A stretch of DNA of 64,000 nucleotides, taken from NCBI RefSeq assembly GCF_037975245.1, contig NC_092574.1:18877713-18941712 (forward strand), read 5' to 3'. The DNA comes from Apostichopus japonicus (lineage: Eukaryota; Echinodermata; Holothuroidea; Aspidochirotida; Stichopodidae). The number at the start of each line of letters is the position of its first letter. Position 1 is the stretch's first letter. Shown here one piece after another: positions 27,001 to 42,000 of the stretch. A model generated the notes under the pieces. It did no database searches, was not told the origin of the DNA, and was given only the letters and a program-made list of their open reading frames with translations. A program made the translations under genes and the position numbers.

Positions 27001-30000
27001 TGTGAAATAGAACAGTCGAGTACTCTAAGTGTTTGCACTACACTCCTGAAAAGTTTCATGTAACGAGTTGAAGGTATAAGCCAAGGAAATACAATGTATT
27101 TGATGATTTTGCACTTCTAAAGACAACTCACACATAGCTGTTCACCACAATAGACCAAAGTGGCTACATTGAATTATCAAAATAACTGGTCCATGTAAAT
27201 TGTTGTATTCATGTCCTCTAAAGGCATTCTTCTACTATTTCCTTATATCTGTGTACCTGTCATACACTGTAAAATCTTTCTCTTTGCAGAGATCTCAGAC
27301 TAGGTGGAATTGTAAACACCTACCCTTGCTTTTTCCTGAGCTTCCCTTGCTTTGCGAATCCTTTCTTTCTTTTCCTTCAGTTCTTTCTCTTCCCTTTTAC
27401 GTTCATACTTTCTTCTGTGCTCAGCAATTCTCTTGGCCTAAAAAGATAAAAAGGAAATTATTTATCAATTTCATAACAATAAAATATTCTCCTTTTAGCC
27501 ACTGTTAATAGCATAGAATAACAAGAATGTAATAAGGAAACAATGTCCATGTCATAAAAAAATGGGTATACACAGCACAACATCACACAGCTAGTGAACT
27601 TTTTAATACATCTATGCACCCTGAATGATGTTGCAACAACTACACTGAATGGGGATTCCCAGAGTGCTATACTACCTCACAACCATCAAAAACAAGAGGT
27701 CAAAGGTCAATACTGCCATTTTGAATAGCCAATACTGCATGCAACGGAGTGGTAAGGATAATGTAGTAGCACACAGTACACAGTACAGTTCTGCACATTG
27801 TGTCACAATGGAGCAAACAGCATCATACATAATTAGGGATGACTAGCTTAGTGAATACAACTCCAATTCATGTTAACAGTGCTGGGAAGATAAGGCTTGT
27901 GAAATACTAGCACACAGACAAAGACCTTTCTTTATAATACAAAAAAAAAGGAAGGAAAAAAGGACTACACTCAGAAAGATGAAGGTGCATTGCATAAGAG
28001 CCGTTATCTGTGTGATGCTCACACAGACAATTTCTACTGGTAAGTATTACATTCAGTTCTTTTTTTACCACCAATTATTTTTATAAAGGAATCAAATTGA
28101 ATTCATAGTTAAGGTTCTGTGTTAAGATTTTTTTTCTATTCGGACAAATAACTTGAAAACTACAGTACTGTAGGAAGTGCTTCTCTCTATGTTAGTAATG
28201 TTTATAGCAAAATTTGGACAATTTGTTCAACAAGATATAAATAATGCTTTCCTACTATTAAATGAATAATGTTCACTATACAGTGCAAGGTTCAAACACA
28301 GGAAATGAATAAGTTTTCATGGGATGTACGGTATAGACATACTGCAGTGTAAAATCAGGCCTACATGTTAAAACAAGACTAATTCCGGTCGTATACTTTA
28401 ATGCATCCTATGGTGTGATGCTGTATGATCTCTCTGCATATAAACCCTATGTACACATTGATGCGTAATTTCCAAGCAGAAAAAACACAGAGCTCATTGA
28501 CAAAAAGAATAAAGTAATAAAAGAAGAAGACGACAAAGAAAACAGACCTCACAAAAGGGAAGTCTTAACTGAACAATGAGATGTATCTTGACATAAGAGT
28601 GATCAAACAACTGGGCTTAAATTAGTAGATCTATCCTTTTCAACCATTGCTGGGGGTACATTCTAAGCATCCCAAATATATTCAATGGATTCTGAAAGCA
28701 TGTATATAACAGAATGTCTTGTTGTCATGCCACGAAAGTGTCCATTAGCTATAGGTTGCATCCAAAAAAAAACGTTTGTACTGAAAGGCAGGTTTTTTCC
28801 AGTTGGTTAGCTAAGTGATCAGTCCCATATTTCGCACCTTTAGTTGAGCTGCCTATTCGTCTATTATGCGACTCATCACACAGCTAGTAGCCAAATCAGT
28901 ATCAGATCAAGGCAGACATGGCAAGGTGTGAACAAATCAACTCTTCCACACTCACCAGTCTGTTTGCAGGATAGATAAAATTTCAGTAAGTTGAGGTCAA
29001 GAGAGCTCAAAAATGCAACCTATGGTTACTGGACTAATTCTCGTCATGGTAATTTGCTGTTTATTTCCCTCCATATTACAGTGACAGGAGCTAATGAAGA
29101 CGGCACTAGATCTCGAAGCCACATAGATGAGATACTGCGGTTACAGGAGGAAGAGTCGGGCCCGTACAAGCAGCTTCTACCCGAATTCACACGGCAACTC
29201 AAAAAGATCTACCACGACGATATCAAGCCGTTGGAAGATGTTTACAAATTCAATAACTTTAAAGATACAGGATACTCGGCAATATCAAGTGAGAAACTGT
29301 GACATATGTTGGCTGATAAAAAATTATCTTATGATATTATTCTATTTGTATCCTGTAAAAGTTCTCTATCTTAATCTTAGAAGGCTGAATCAAGACAGTA
29401 GGTCTAACATGTATATTAGATGGATGCTAGAATAATCTGTCTTTAGTGCAATCCAGTAGTAAAGTGCTACATCCAACAGTGTATACAGTATATACAATAT
29501 GAAATATAAGATGAGATATAGATGGCTGAGTCATTGCAAGGAGGGGTATAAGAAGTTATTAAGTTGAAAATCTTTCTGCTTATAGATGTACACTATTAAT
29601 AGCTTCTGTTGCTATGAAGCTGGTCTATAAAATTATTACACAATACACGTCAGGGAATTATTTCAAATTTCAAATTTTGTGTTGCATTTACTTAGGCTCT
29701 GAAATTTGTTCTTTTATTGAATACTACATTTCCTACGTAGAAAAACTGCTGTACATCTTTACATTTGTATAGCAACTTGACCATTTGCAATGTGGTACTA
29801 GATAAAATTATTCCATGCATGTGTGTTTATATGCTGTCCTGGTACTCAGAATCTCTTTGGTGACTTGGCAGAGGTACTTGTGTGACTAATGTGAAATACA
29901 TTTGCCACAAGAACTCAAAGTCCCAATACTACTGGAAAATATCATGTTGATACACACCATGGTAATTACACCTTTCAGTGTAAGTGTAAGTGCTGCATAA

Positions 30001-33000
30001 AATTGATATGAAATAAATTTACTTCAGGGTTTGCTGGCTGGTGTGACATTTAATGTAAAGGTACATGCAACAGGAACTCAAATTTAACAATACAACAATA
30101 GGAGCCCGTAGTGATTATCGTTGTCATGAGAATCAAAGTATGTTGATCATGTGAAAGCACTCACAAGCATTGCTCAGACACACCCTGCATGAACTTACAG
30201 ATCACAGGTACTAAGAGATTGACTAGTTCCATGATTCCAGTTGTGCAGTTTAGCCAAACGTCAAACATGAGTTAAGTCGCTTCGAACAAGTAGTTTGACT
30301 TGAAAATATGTTTCAAAGACCTCTACTTCAATAACTACTATTATGAATGAAATGTATATCCTGCTTGTGATCAACTCATAGTACCCCTAATGATCACTTG
30401 TCAATTTACGCGGAACTATTGATTTTAGGCGTGGCAAGAGAGCTGCATTGTTAATTAACCTTTCCTTAATTAGCTCAAGTAATTGCAACAAGAATGACTC
30501 ACCAACTTTTCTATCTCTATGTAACACAATCATTTGAATTGGCTCACTGAATATTATGCCAGTGAAAAATACCTCAAGTACACAGTATTAGTAAAAGTTT
30601 TCACACTTTCTCACACTGTTTTTTTTTTGTCTTGTGCCATTTTTATCCCTTAGATGCCGAATTGGATTCCAAACCTCTGATTCTTCTCCTGGGTCCGTGG
30701 AGTGGAGGTAAAACCAGCATTATCAATTACTTTGTGGGAGCAGACAAATCTCAGCAATTGCTAACAGGTATACGTATGTTACAACCCCTTTAAACTACTG
30801 AATATTTAAATTTGACTCTCTACAATGTTGACATATACTTGTTGTTGCTGTTGTTGTTGTTATAACTGAGGAGCAGCGGTTCCTAGCCCTGCATAACCGG
30901 CTGTTAATCACATCATGCAACACTGAACTTCTGCAGTGACGGTGGTTTCTTATATTTCTATATATTCATTGGTGATCTTAGATACACTGTTCTTACATGA
31001 TACTATCAGGCAACCTGTGGGTCTTCTTCTGATTGAATTACAGTAGGTGCGGGTATGTGTCTATTAGGTGTAGTCTCCCAATCCACCCTAACTACCGTGG
31101 CATACTCAAGATTGTTTCACTACTGTTAGTATTTTACTACATTTATTACATGCACAGTAGTTACATCCTACCTGACGGTTAGATGTTTTGACTCTTTAAC
31201 TGTATGTGAGTAATGGAGAAAGCATTTTTATTTTCCAAATTCTTTTTGATGGAAAAATGGCATTCCTTAAGGGGGGGGGGTGTCCAGGTAGGGGAGTGGA
31301 ATGTCATTTTGTATGGGGAGGGTGAGAGGAACAATAGGGAAAGTCATGATTGATGATACTTCACAGATGTAATATGAACAGTTTTCTTTACACATGTATG
31401 TATCTTAATTAATTTCTCCCTGAAGGTGCTGAACCTGTCACGTCAGAGTTTACAGTTCTGATGTACGGTGAAGAATACCGTAAGGTCGAGGGACTCGTCC
31501 TTGCCACGGACAGCCATAAACCCTTCGCCAGTTTAGAAAAATATGGCAAAGGCTTCATGGAGCACTTCACTGGCATCCAGTTCCCGTCCAAAATTCTTGA
31601 AAAACTGACGTTTATAGACACACCGGGAATTATAGAGAACCGGAAACAGCAAGAGAGGGGCTACCCCTTCAACGAGGTCTGTGATTGGTTCATCCAAAGA
31701 GCTGATCTCATACTCGTGGTATTCGATCCGACGAAACTTGACATCGGTACCGAGCTGGAAAGCATCTTTGACAGATTAAAGGGCCACGAGTCTCAGATAA
31801 GAATCATCTTCAACAAGGCAGATAACATCAGACCACAACAGCTGATGCGAGTCTATGGGGCTCTCTTCTGGAGTCTTGCACCCCTCATACAGGTCACTGA
31901 GCCACCAAAGGTCTATGTGGGGTCTTTCTGGGATAAACAGTTTAAACCAGGAACATACGAAGAACTATTCTTGGAGGAAGAAAAAGCACTTCTGACCGAT
32001 ATCAATAACGTGATCAAAAACAGTATGGAGCACAAAGTTGCGGCTATGAGAAAGAGGGCCATCTCTGGTCGCATACATGCCTTGCTCCTGGACCGGTATT
32101 TAAGGGCCTGGAATGACAACAAGCCTAGTAGACTATTTGGAGGAGAAAAAGAAGTTTGGAAAGAGATCCTACTGCATCCTGAAAATTACGACGTGATACA
32201 ATCCGTTCGGTCTCATCCAAACGTTAGCGGGTACGACATTCCAGATGCGACTGTTTACCAAAAGTTTTTTGAAATTCACGATATAAATTCTTTCGCGCCC
32301 TTGACCAGTCAATGTTCATTCTTACGAGGATGTTTATTAGATAAGATGGAAGATGCCATTTTTGACAAGTTACCCAGATTGTTATCTTCCATCAAGCAGA
32401 AGCCGGATCAAATTTGTGCTGCAAGTGGGATATGTTCGGATACCACAGGACACAACAAGTGGTCCAAACCTTAATACTGGCTGAAATTTAGGGCTTAGAA
32501 ATACTTTAGTTCATAACTATAATAACTTGTCAACTTAATTATAATTAACTTAACTTAATTATAGTTAAGTTAACTCATTTATAGTTAATTAAGTTAAGTT
32601 TAAAGCTGCAATATAGTTACAGTCAACTTATTATAGTTTTAAATTAACTTAATTATAGTTAACTTGTTAAAACATTATTTAAAGGATGACCTTAGGCATA
32701 AAATTAATCTTAATATGTTGTAGGCTACCAAAAAAGAAAAACAGGAAAAGAAAACAGGAAAACACTATAACCAGTTCATTCGGGTTGTTCTCCTAGATAC
32801 TACTTTTACCTTTCCGAGATATGTTCCTTTAAACATCTTAGGCTCATCTATTGAAGTGGATGAACTTCTTAGTTTAATACACAGACCACTATATCAGTTC
32901 CTCATAAGAAACATAAAAGTCATTAGAAAGAAACATGTTAGCAAATGTGTCACAATTCTGTCAGAAACAAATGATTTTGAACGTTAACCCAGGGTATAGT

Positions 33001-36000
33001 CGGGACACTTTCTGGTTGATTTTCTAAAATTTACCAAACCAAGAGATTGATAATTAACATTTACACCTGCGCAATTCTGCCTAACGTCATCCTTTAATTT
33101 ATTATCAATTAAATGAAACAACAATACTCTCTGAAAATGAAAAGAACAATGTCAATTAACATTTTACTTCAAATGAAACACTTTAGCACGGACTATGACT
33201 AGACATCTTCGACCAGATTTGAGAGAAAACATTCTAAAAATTCATATGTAAATGCATAGAACAATGAGGGAATCTTACATAATTTGCACTTGTACTACTT
33301 AGCAATGGATATCTTTAGCAATGAAAAGAAGGTAGTTGATTCAAGACTGATATTACTGGAAAATGACACTGATTATTTAGCCGACTTTGCAAGGCAATGA
33401 ATAAGTTTGATAATTCAAAGGAAATTAAGTTTCAAAATTTTAAACAACTGGAATGGAAAGTAACTGTACCACAAAAAAAAAACCTATTAATGTAAAGGGA
33501 TGAGCAAACATCACAGATAAACAAAAAATTGAATGCAGATTTATCTAAGTAAAATAATTGAGGCTTGATCCTCTAAAGTTGGTGAGCTGTAAGATAACAA
33601 CTGCTGTCGGGTTTACAGACAAGTTAATGAGACGAGAATACACAGCATAAATGTAACCTAGTTGCAATATTAATTATGTATTTGTATCATATAAATAATA
33701 GCAGAAAGCTCTTTCAACATGCAGTTGTCTTGATTAATTTTTATGTTTAAAGCTTTTTTTGTTTTCCACCAACTACAAGAGAACATGATAGATTATGTTT
33801 TGTTCATTGCTTTTATTTTTTAGAAAGTCTTACATTTCCCCTTGATGCTACTCTCACCGATGAGACTAACAACTTAGCAAATATTTAGGTTTCATCATTT
33901 CCAAAAGAGTGAAAATGTAACAAACAAGACGAATGGGATGGGTTTAAAATCTTTCATAATCTTTTTAGCAAGATAGTTAATCATTTGATTGTAGATTCGA
34001 ACTAATACAAACATCTACAACTTCACCTTTCAAGATTAATTGATGCTGCTTTTGTAAAGGGTGGTGGGTCACAAGATGCACCCAACTGGTGGTGCTTCAC
34101 TCTTCCAGTAAAATACAGCATCTATTACCCACACTCCAATAATGTGTGAACAAGATATCATATTCCATCTCCAAATATTTCAGACATCTTCTGTTCCTAT
34201 GTAGTAATTTTCAAGGTCAAAAATCAATGTTACACAAAGAGGGAAAACATAAATGGTAGCACACAAATTCCTTACTACCTTCTCCTATATATTTCTGTCA
34301 AATTTAATGTGCGATTTAGTTCATACCTGGTATGGTGATGTGACTACATAGTAAGTACATATTCTTTGCAAGAACAATTTTTACCTCATTAATATTTGTG
34401 AGCGAGTGGGGTCTGAAAACCTTTTAAACATGATTACTCCAAAATTAAAGCTACAATTAATTCTGCAAATTCTCCAATGCCAATTTTCTTTTGATGAACA
34501 TAGTTTGGTCAAATTCAGTTCAGTTTTGTGAAGGGGCTCTATAGGACTTCAACAAAACATAGTCATCCAGGAAATGAAATCTGCTTCAGAGAGTACTTGC
34601 TTTAAATGTGAGTTTAAATATGAAGAGTTTAAATTTGCAATCAAACTGCTATTATTAGTTTTCACCCTCAGAGCTGAAAGGGGTGAACATGTTTTCTCAA
34701 AAAGTGTATTAATTGGCTCAATGGGTCAACGGGTTATCTCAAATGGTCTCAAAATTGGCCATTTTCTCTATGATGTATACTAGATGACTTTTGCTGTGGC
34801 AGTAAGTGGTGAAAAAAATATTTCACAGTGTATAAACAATGTCATGTAGAGCTTTCATTCATTAATAACAATTATTGCAGGGATGGTTGCAAGGTGGCAG
34901 AGCTAATTTGGTCTCTCAATATTGGTAAAAGATCATGTTCCATTTATTCATACATGTTATGCATCTATATTTCATAAAGGCAGACTGCTTTTCTGGATAT
35001 TGAAACATTGTGGAATAAATATTGTGTACTGTAAAATCCTTACCAGTGAATGAAATGGTTGATGCCCAAAAGGAAGTGCTACAAATAAGAGCTGGAAATC
35101 TTGATCTTTTCTAGTTTTCACTTAATTCTTGGATAAATTTAACTCACTTGCTCTACATTAGTCAGATAGTTATTTTGAAGTTTGAGCACATTGTATGGCA
35201 AGGATTCACAAAGCCAACTGGCTTTCTGGTTATACTGTATCACTAAACAGACTTTGTTAACATTATACCTGATTCCTGGTACCTTTCTTTATACATTGCC
35301 ACATTAGTCAATAAATAATCCCTCTTTATTTTGGTGTGCACAAAGGTCATGAATATTAACATGTATGGCTTACCACACTATGAATATGTTGGGCATCGGA
35401 ACCACAAGACGATATCGTTTTCTGGTTAAACATATCACTGGTCTACTTAATAACCAGAAAAGGAAACACATACTGTGAAAGTCATTCCTTAATAAAAAGT
35501 TTTAATAATTTTTTGAGACTGATATGTTGTTACTACCTTTCTTTCATTTGGATTTAGCCTGTATAACTGGTGTCAATGGTTGAAATGAAATGAAATGGAA
35601 TGAAATGGTTGATGCCCAAAAGGAAGTGCTACAAATAAGAGCTGGAAATCTTGATCTTTTCTAGTTTTCACTTAATTCTTGGATAAATTTAACTCACTTG
35701 CTCTACATTAGTCAGATAGTTATTTTGAAGTTTGAGCACATTGTATGGCAAGGATTCACAAAGCCAACTGGCTTTCTGGTTATACTGTATCACTAAACAG
35801 ACTTTGTTAACATTATACCTGATTCCTGGTACCTTTCTTTATACATTGCCACATTAGTCAATAAATAATCCCTCTTTATTTTGGTGTGCACAAAGGTCAT
35901 GAATATTAACATGTATGGCTTACCACACTATGAATATGTTGGGCATCGGAACCACAAGACGATATCGTTTTCTGGTTAAACATATCACTGGTCTACTTAA

Positions 36001-39000
36001 TAACCAGAAAAGGAAACACATACTGTGAAAGTCATTCCTTAATAAAAAGTTTTAATAATTTTTTGAGACTGATATGTTGTTACTACCTTTCTTTCATTTG
36101 GATTTAGCCTGTATAACTGGTGTCAAAACAACTAGCTTTAAGATACAAAGTTGCTACAGCTGTGGGTGGGTCAATTTGGGTGCCAAGTGAATAATTTTTG
36201 GTGTGACATGCTAAGGCCTCATCAGAGTTCAAGAAAAATATAAGATTTACCTTACTAATTAATTGTTTTGTTTGGATTATTATCCAAAGTTATGCTTACC
36301 ATAGCGCTTTGAAAAGTTATTTTGAATGCTTTCTTTGCCTACCAACATGCCAGAGTGACAGGTGGTGATGAGGGGGGAGGGGGGGGTGAAGGGTTCATGT
36401 CCACAGGCACCTTTCACATAGCTGCCAATGATGACATGCTAATCAACTTATCAAAAACTTCTAAGCTTTACACAATTGCGGTATTCCCAAAACATAAATT
36501 TTGTTGTTATTCTGTAGCTTGATCAAGAGGTGGAAACTTACTATTGGTTCAACTTCCTTGAGCATTTCGTAAGCCGTATCATCGTAGTCTAGCTTGCATG
36601 CCATCTGGAGGTCGTGTGCTGCACTCTCCCAATTGCCCAGTAATCTATGGGCTTTACCCCTCCACTTGTAACCCTGAGCAGAGTCAGGGTTGAGTTTTAT
36701 TGCTCTGTCACAGTCCCTGATGGCAGCATTAGGTTTCTTCTGTTTGATGTAGATACTGTATGAGTAGTAAACAGAAGACAACACAATCTTGTACACATTT
36801 GGTGACAACACTCCATTAAGGAAATTCAGTAGAGTAACTAACTTTATATTTCATAAAGGTAATGTGGGGGGTTCATTTACCAGTAAGGACTGAAGGAATA
36901 CTGGAATAGTACTTGTGTAAGTTCTTGTGAGTTTGTCAGTGCAATAATATAAAACTGTGTGAAATTTCACAAATTTGTTTGCTAACATCAAGGTTGGCAG
37001 AAATGTCTACGTAAAACTTGTAACTGTAATAATAATCATAAAAATAAATAGTCAGTCGTTATTTTTACGACGCTTAAGCAACTACAAATGTGGGAGAAAC
37101 CGGCAAGGGCTTATGTATTACAACTTACACTTCAGGTGGCTTCCAATTCAGCATTTTAACTAAAATTTGGAATCTTTTCAATTTAGAAAGTCACTTCAGA
37201 TGAGAAAACTATAGATTGCTTTTTGGAGGAAAAACCAACTTGCTATGACCCAGCACAACCAGAAAATTTGGTCTTCCGCTAAAGTGTAGCAAAATAACAA
37301 GGAATTACCGATATGTTAACTGCAGAAGATTTGGTGGATAGAACACTAACTTTGGCAAGTAAAACCTCCATTTGGGTGGATCATAGGCCTACAACTATCT
37401 CCAAAGTGACAGGAGGTCTACTACAATTTATCATTTTACCCATGAGGGAGTATTTAGTTACAACAAAGTTACTATGCAATCTGAACTTGATCTACACAAC
37501 CAGCCATCCGACATACTACCTCCAAAGCAGATTTTGGTTGCCCAAACAGAAATTTGGTCACCTCGGATGATCCGCCAACCGTTAGGGCTTTGCCTGTATT
37601 AATTTAACTGAATCACTTAGAATTGAGGACCAAATGACATAAATGTTTGTTCGTTGTCTGTAAGGGTCTGAGCTTAATAACAGATGTTTCGTTCACACAC
37701 CTAGATACCTTACATCGTAATAATCATTTCTCACCTGGCACGCTTTGCATATAATAATGCCGAATGTGGATTTATTTTAATAGCATCTGTGAAAAGTCCC
37801 ACAGCTTCTTCAAGATTTCCATCGCTCATAGCAACCATCGCTTCTGATCTCTTGGCATTTGCTTGCTCCATCATATCATCTGTTACTTCCATTGTGTCAT
37901 CTCCCATTGGTTGAGGTTCATCTGTGTCACCCTCAATCACACCATCCATTTGAATTTCTGAGCAGAAAAAAAAAAAAAATCATGATATGCAATGCTAGAT
38001 TTTTCTATTAACATTATGAATGCATCTAGGCCTGTTTTATATCACCAAAACTAGTGAAATTATTGGCACAAAGTAAAAAAGATCTGGTAAAAAAGAGATA
38101 ACATGGGTTCCTCAAATGTAATCTTACATCCTATTATCTTTAAACCTTATCATGCCTAATATTGTGTTTTCTGGTGGTACTCTTGTAGGCTTAAGTAATA
38201 GAGATTGCTAGTTGTACCTATCATTCAAGTACAGAGATTAGTGTTGCACCTATAATCAACATGCATCCTCTGTATTGGCCGATATCAGTGACATGGGTCT
38301 GATATCATTATTGGTAAAATTTGCTCATCAAAAGTTTCTTCAATAGTGTTACGGGATAAATATTGTTTGGCCTTTCAAAACACTAGTAAATAGAGAATAT
38401 TCTGTTGACAGCAGCAACACTGACAGCAGTCCACTTCCCAACAAAACAACAGTCAAATTGTACTTATAAATTGGATCAAATTAAAAGCAATTATTGATCT
38501 TCCCATAAGTTTCACTTTCACAGAACCTTCCTTGCGATTTCCATTGACATGGAATGACCTTTGATCTCTACAGGCACAACAGAATTCGTGAACTCCCTAG
38601 GGTGGATGTGCAACGTTTCAAAGTCATACAGGCTTCAGTTTTTTTTTGCTTATTGTGTTGATGAGATTATTCAGACTGTAACATACATATGGACCTAAAA
38701 TGACCTCTGACCTCATTTCCATAGCATGATCATGCTTTGAACAAGTGTACACACAGACTTACCTAGATCACTCTCCTCACTTTCAGGTTCAGGTTCGGGT
38801 TCAGGTTTAGGTTCAGGTTTCTGTTCCTCTTTGCTGGAACCAGCAGTGGTAGAATCTGCCTTTTGGCTAGTATCCTATTAAGAAACAAGAAAATCATTTC
38901 ATTTCCTTTTAAATGACCATCAAAATGTTTAAGTACAAACTTGAAAGGTGAAAAAAAAATATTATTTTGCTATTTATCAATAATTATTATCTTATGGAAG

Positions 39001-42000
39001 GGACTCCTGTAAAATTATATAGAGAGACCAAAAGGAACAAAATTTATTAGTAAACAATATAGCCTACACTACAGGTATATTGAAATCAATAATGCACATT
39101 TGATGTAAATAACCTACTATCTAGCACACTTGCATATCTACTCTAGAATTCTAACCTTGCAATCCCAAAAGTGACCACTGTTCACAAAATGTCTAAAATT
39201 GCAAGCATTGGAATAAATAATATATGAAATATTATTATATGAAAAATCTCTGTACCTTTAGATACTGTTGTAATCACTGGAATGTCATGTGATATTTATG
39301 GAGTATATTTAATTTATTGTAAGCTCCTTTAGTTCCCCCCTAACAGCTCTTAAGGTAGTCCCCAGATTTATTGCACACCTGGGAGTGTGTCTACTTGTCT
39401 GTTCTCACACTCAGTTACAACCCTTGCAATCCTGGAATCAGTATTATACGTAGAATGAATGTCTACCCTTGAGTATTGTACATAAAATGAATGCTTACCC
39501 TTGCAATCCTTGCAATGAGTCGTAAATACTCATTCATTAATGATTAATCCTTCTGTGCTTGTTTGCTATAGTGCTCATAAAACATAACATGCTTAAGCAG
39601 ATGGTAATTTAAAGAAAAAAACAGGATATGTCAGTTCTTCACTGCCCCCCTTCCGTACCCCACCACCCCCTCCTTATAATACAGATGTCATTGGGGCAAT
39701 GGTGCAAAAAAGACTGAACTAATTATATATTTGTATCCTCATGGAAATTACCCCCTTTGCTTCTTCATCTTCTGCTGGTGTTTCTTGCTTTTTTAGTGGT
39801 GGTGGTGGTGGGAGTTTGGCTCCAATACTGAGAAGAGAGAAAAATCATCATAAATGGGACATCATTTAAAACTTATTAACACTTGTAAATCATTTTGTAG
39901 ACCCTTGGTTAGTTGATTAAGCCCTTATTTTGAGCGTAATGATGATTACCATTGATTTTGATCAGAGTTTCATAATCAGTTTTCTAATTTAGTGAAAGTA
40001 CTGTAAATTTAACATGCTTTTCAAACCACACTAGTGTATTCATAGGCCAAAGGCTATAGACACCTACATGCTGGTTTGTTTACGATGCTGGTAATTTTCC
40101 TTGCAAGAGACTTGGGGAGGATGTATTTACATGTATCTTATACTTTCTTTTAGATACGACACACGTCCAAGATTAGATTAAAAAAAGGTAATAACAGGAC
40201 TGAGGATTGTTCATGTTGAAACACCAAAGTTGGTTGTCATCAGTACCAATTTTAAGAATTGTTGGACATAAAGAATGTCTCATTCTGTTATTGTCCATGT
40301 ACCATAAGTATACTGTATTTGTGTGGATCATGGCTTGACCATATTGTACTCCCTTTTCTTATTTACAGGTAGGTCAATGAAGTGCAACCATTGAATATTC
40401 TGTTTTCTTAGCATTTGAAATTTGTTAAACAGTAGTACTGTGTAATGCATAACAGCTGAGCAGAGGATTCAATGTATTGTTTATCAAGAACAAACCACAC
40501 ATTCAATTTCACAAATTTCAACCTAATTAAGTGACTTTGTTTAAGATTTTTGGCATCTGAAAGATGAAAGTTATTCCTTTTCGTGGAATTTGTTATTTAA
40601 GGAATTATTTAGTGGTAGTCTATTGGGTATATGAAAAAACTCCACTGAAGCGAGGAAAGTTCAAATTTCTGAGAGTAAAACAGCGATTTGGATGGAAATT
40701 TCTTGGTGAAGTTTCAAGTAAGCAATCCTTTGAAGAGTTAAAAAAATGTTACATACTTCCCTAACTCAGTTTTCTTCATGATACAGTACACTGTATATTG
40801 TTCAGATATTTCTTATTTGAATGATTTTTTGAATCACAGCCGAACATGAAGTCTGTACACATTGGTGTGTATCATATCAAGGCCAAGCTTAAAGTGAGAT
40901 CTGATCGATTCTGACCAATGTGCCACTGATGTCAAGTCTTGACGTAAGTTAGTCAGTGTTAGATTCAAATTTTCTGGCAGGACGAGCCAACATTACAAGC
41001 ACATTATCACAGACACTAAAATTCATCATAGGGCAAGGCTTAGGGCGATTAGGAAAAAATGTTATGACTAAAAGGACTGGATCCCAGTTTTCACTAAAAA
41101 TTCCTTACAGGTAATTTAGCCTTGCTACCACATATTTAAACTAACAAACATATAACCTTTTTCTTAAATGTAAATTGATACTTGGGCTAAGCTAAGTCCC
41201 AAAATGTGTACCATTTAGATCATTTCTTCTTAGAATTTTATTGTTTGATGACTTTTCCACAAAGTTCTACCTCTTGTTTTGAACATCACCTACAATAAGA
41301 TGTATATGAAAATAAAGAAGGCAGTTTTACAGCAAAGCACAGGCTGGAATTGCTCTCAATGTACACCAGGTCTACTTGGCCATGGCAGCCCCTGTACTGT
41401 CAGAACTCTAGCATGTTTCATCAAAAATTTATGAGGACTCGAAAATTGGTGCTTGCAATGGAGGAATGCTCGGTCACAGCAAAAGTGGGTGTGGCAAGCC
41501 TTTGGTTGATTTTGACCCAAAAATGACCCAAAAATCTCTTTTATGGATACTACGCAGCGAACACCCATAATTAATATCTAATTTAAACAGACAAATTACT
41601 TTTGGGCGACTTATGCATTAACATAGCCTACGTTAGGTTTTTTTTTTAGTCCTTTGTTTCAATGCTAACTCAGGCATAACATATGACAGTAAGGTCTAAT
41701 GTTAGACTATGGTCCAAAAACTCAGTCTGACCTAGTTTGCGGAAGCTAAAGTGCCCTACTGTGTTGATTTTTTTGGCAGATACTGAGTCATCACCATTCT
41801 TTTTGATGCTTGGATGTTGAAGAGGATGAAATAAACTACTGATGCAGTGATGGTCTAAAAATCTGGAGGATTGAAGGTGATTTTGGGTATTTTAAAAAAT
41901 CTTGGCTGAAACAAGAAGATTCTGGAGCGACAACTGGCAGATGGGAAGGAGAGCACTATGATTAACTTTGGGCTCTTCAAGCTCAATATCTTAATGGTAC

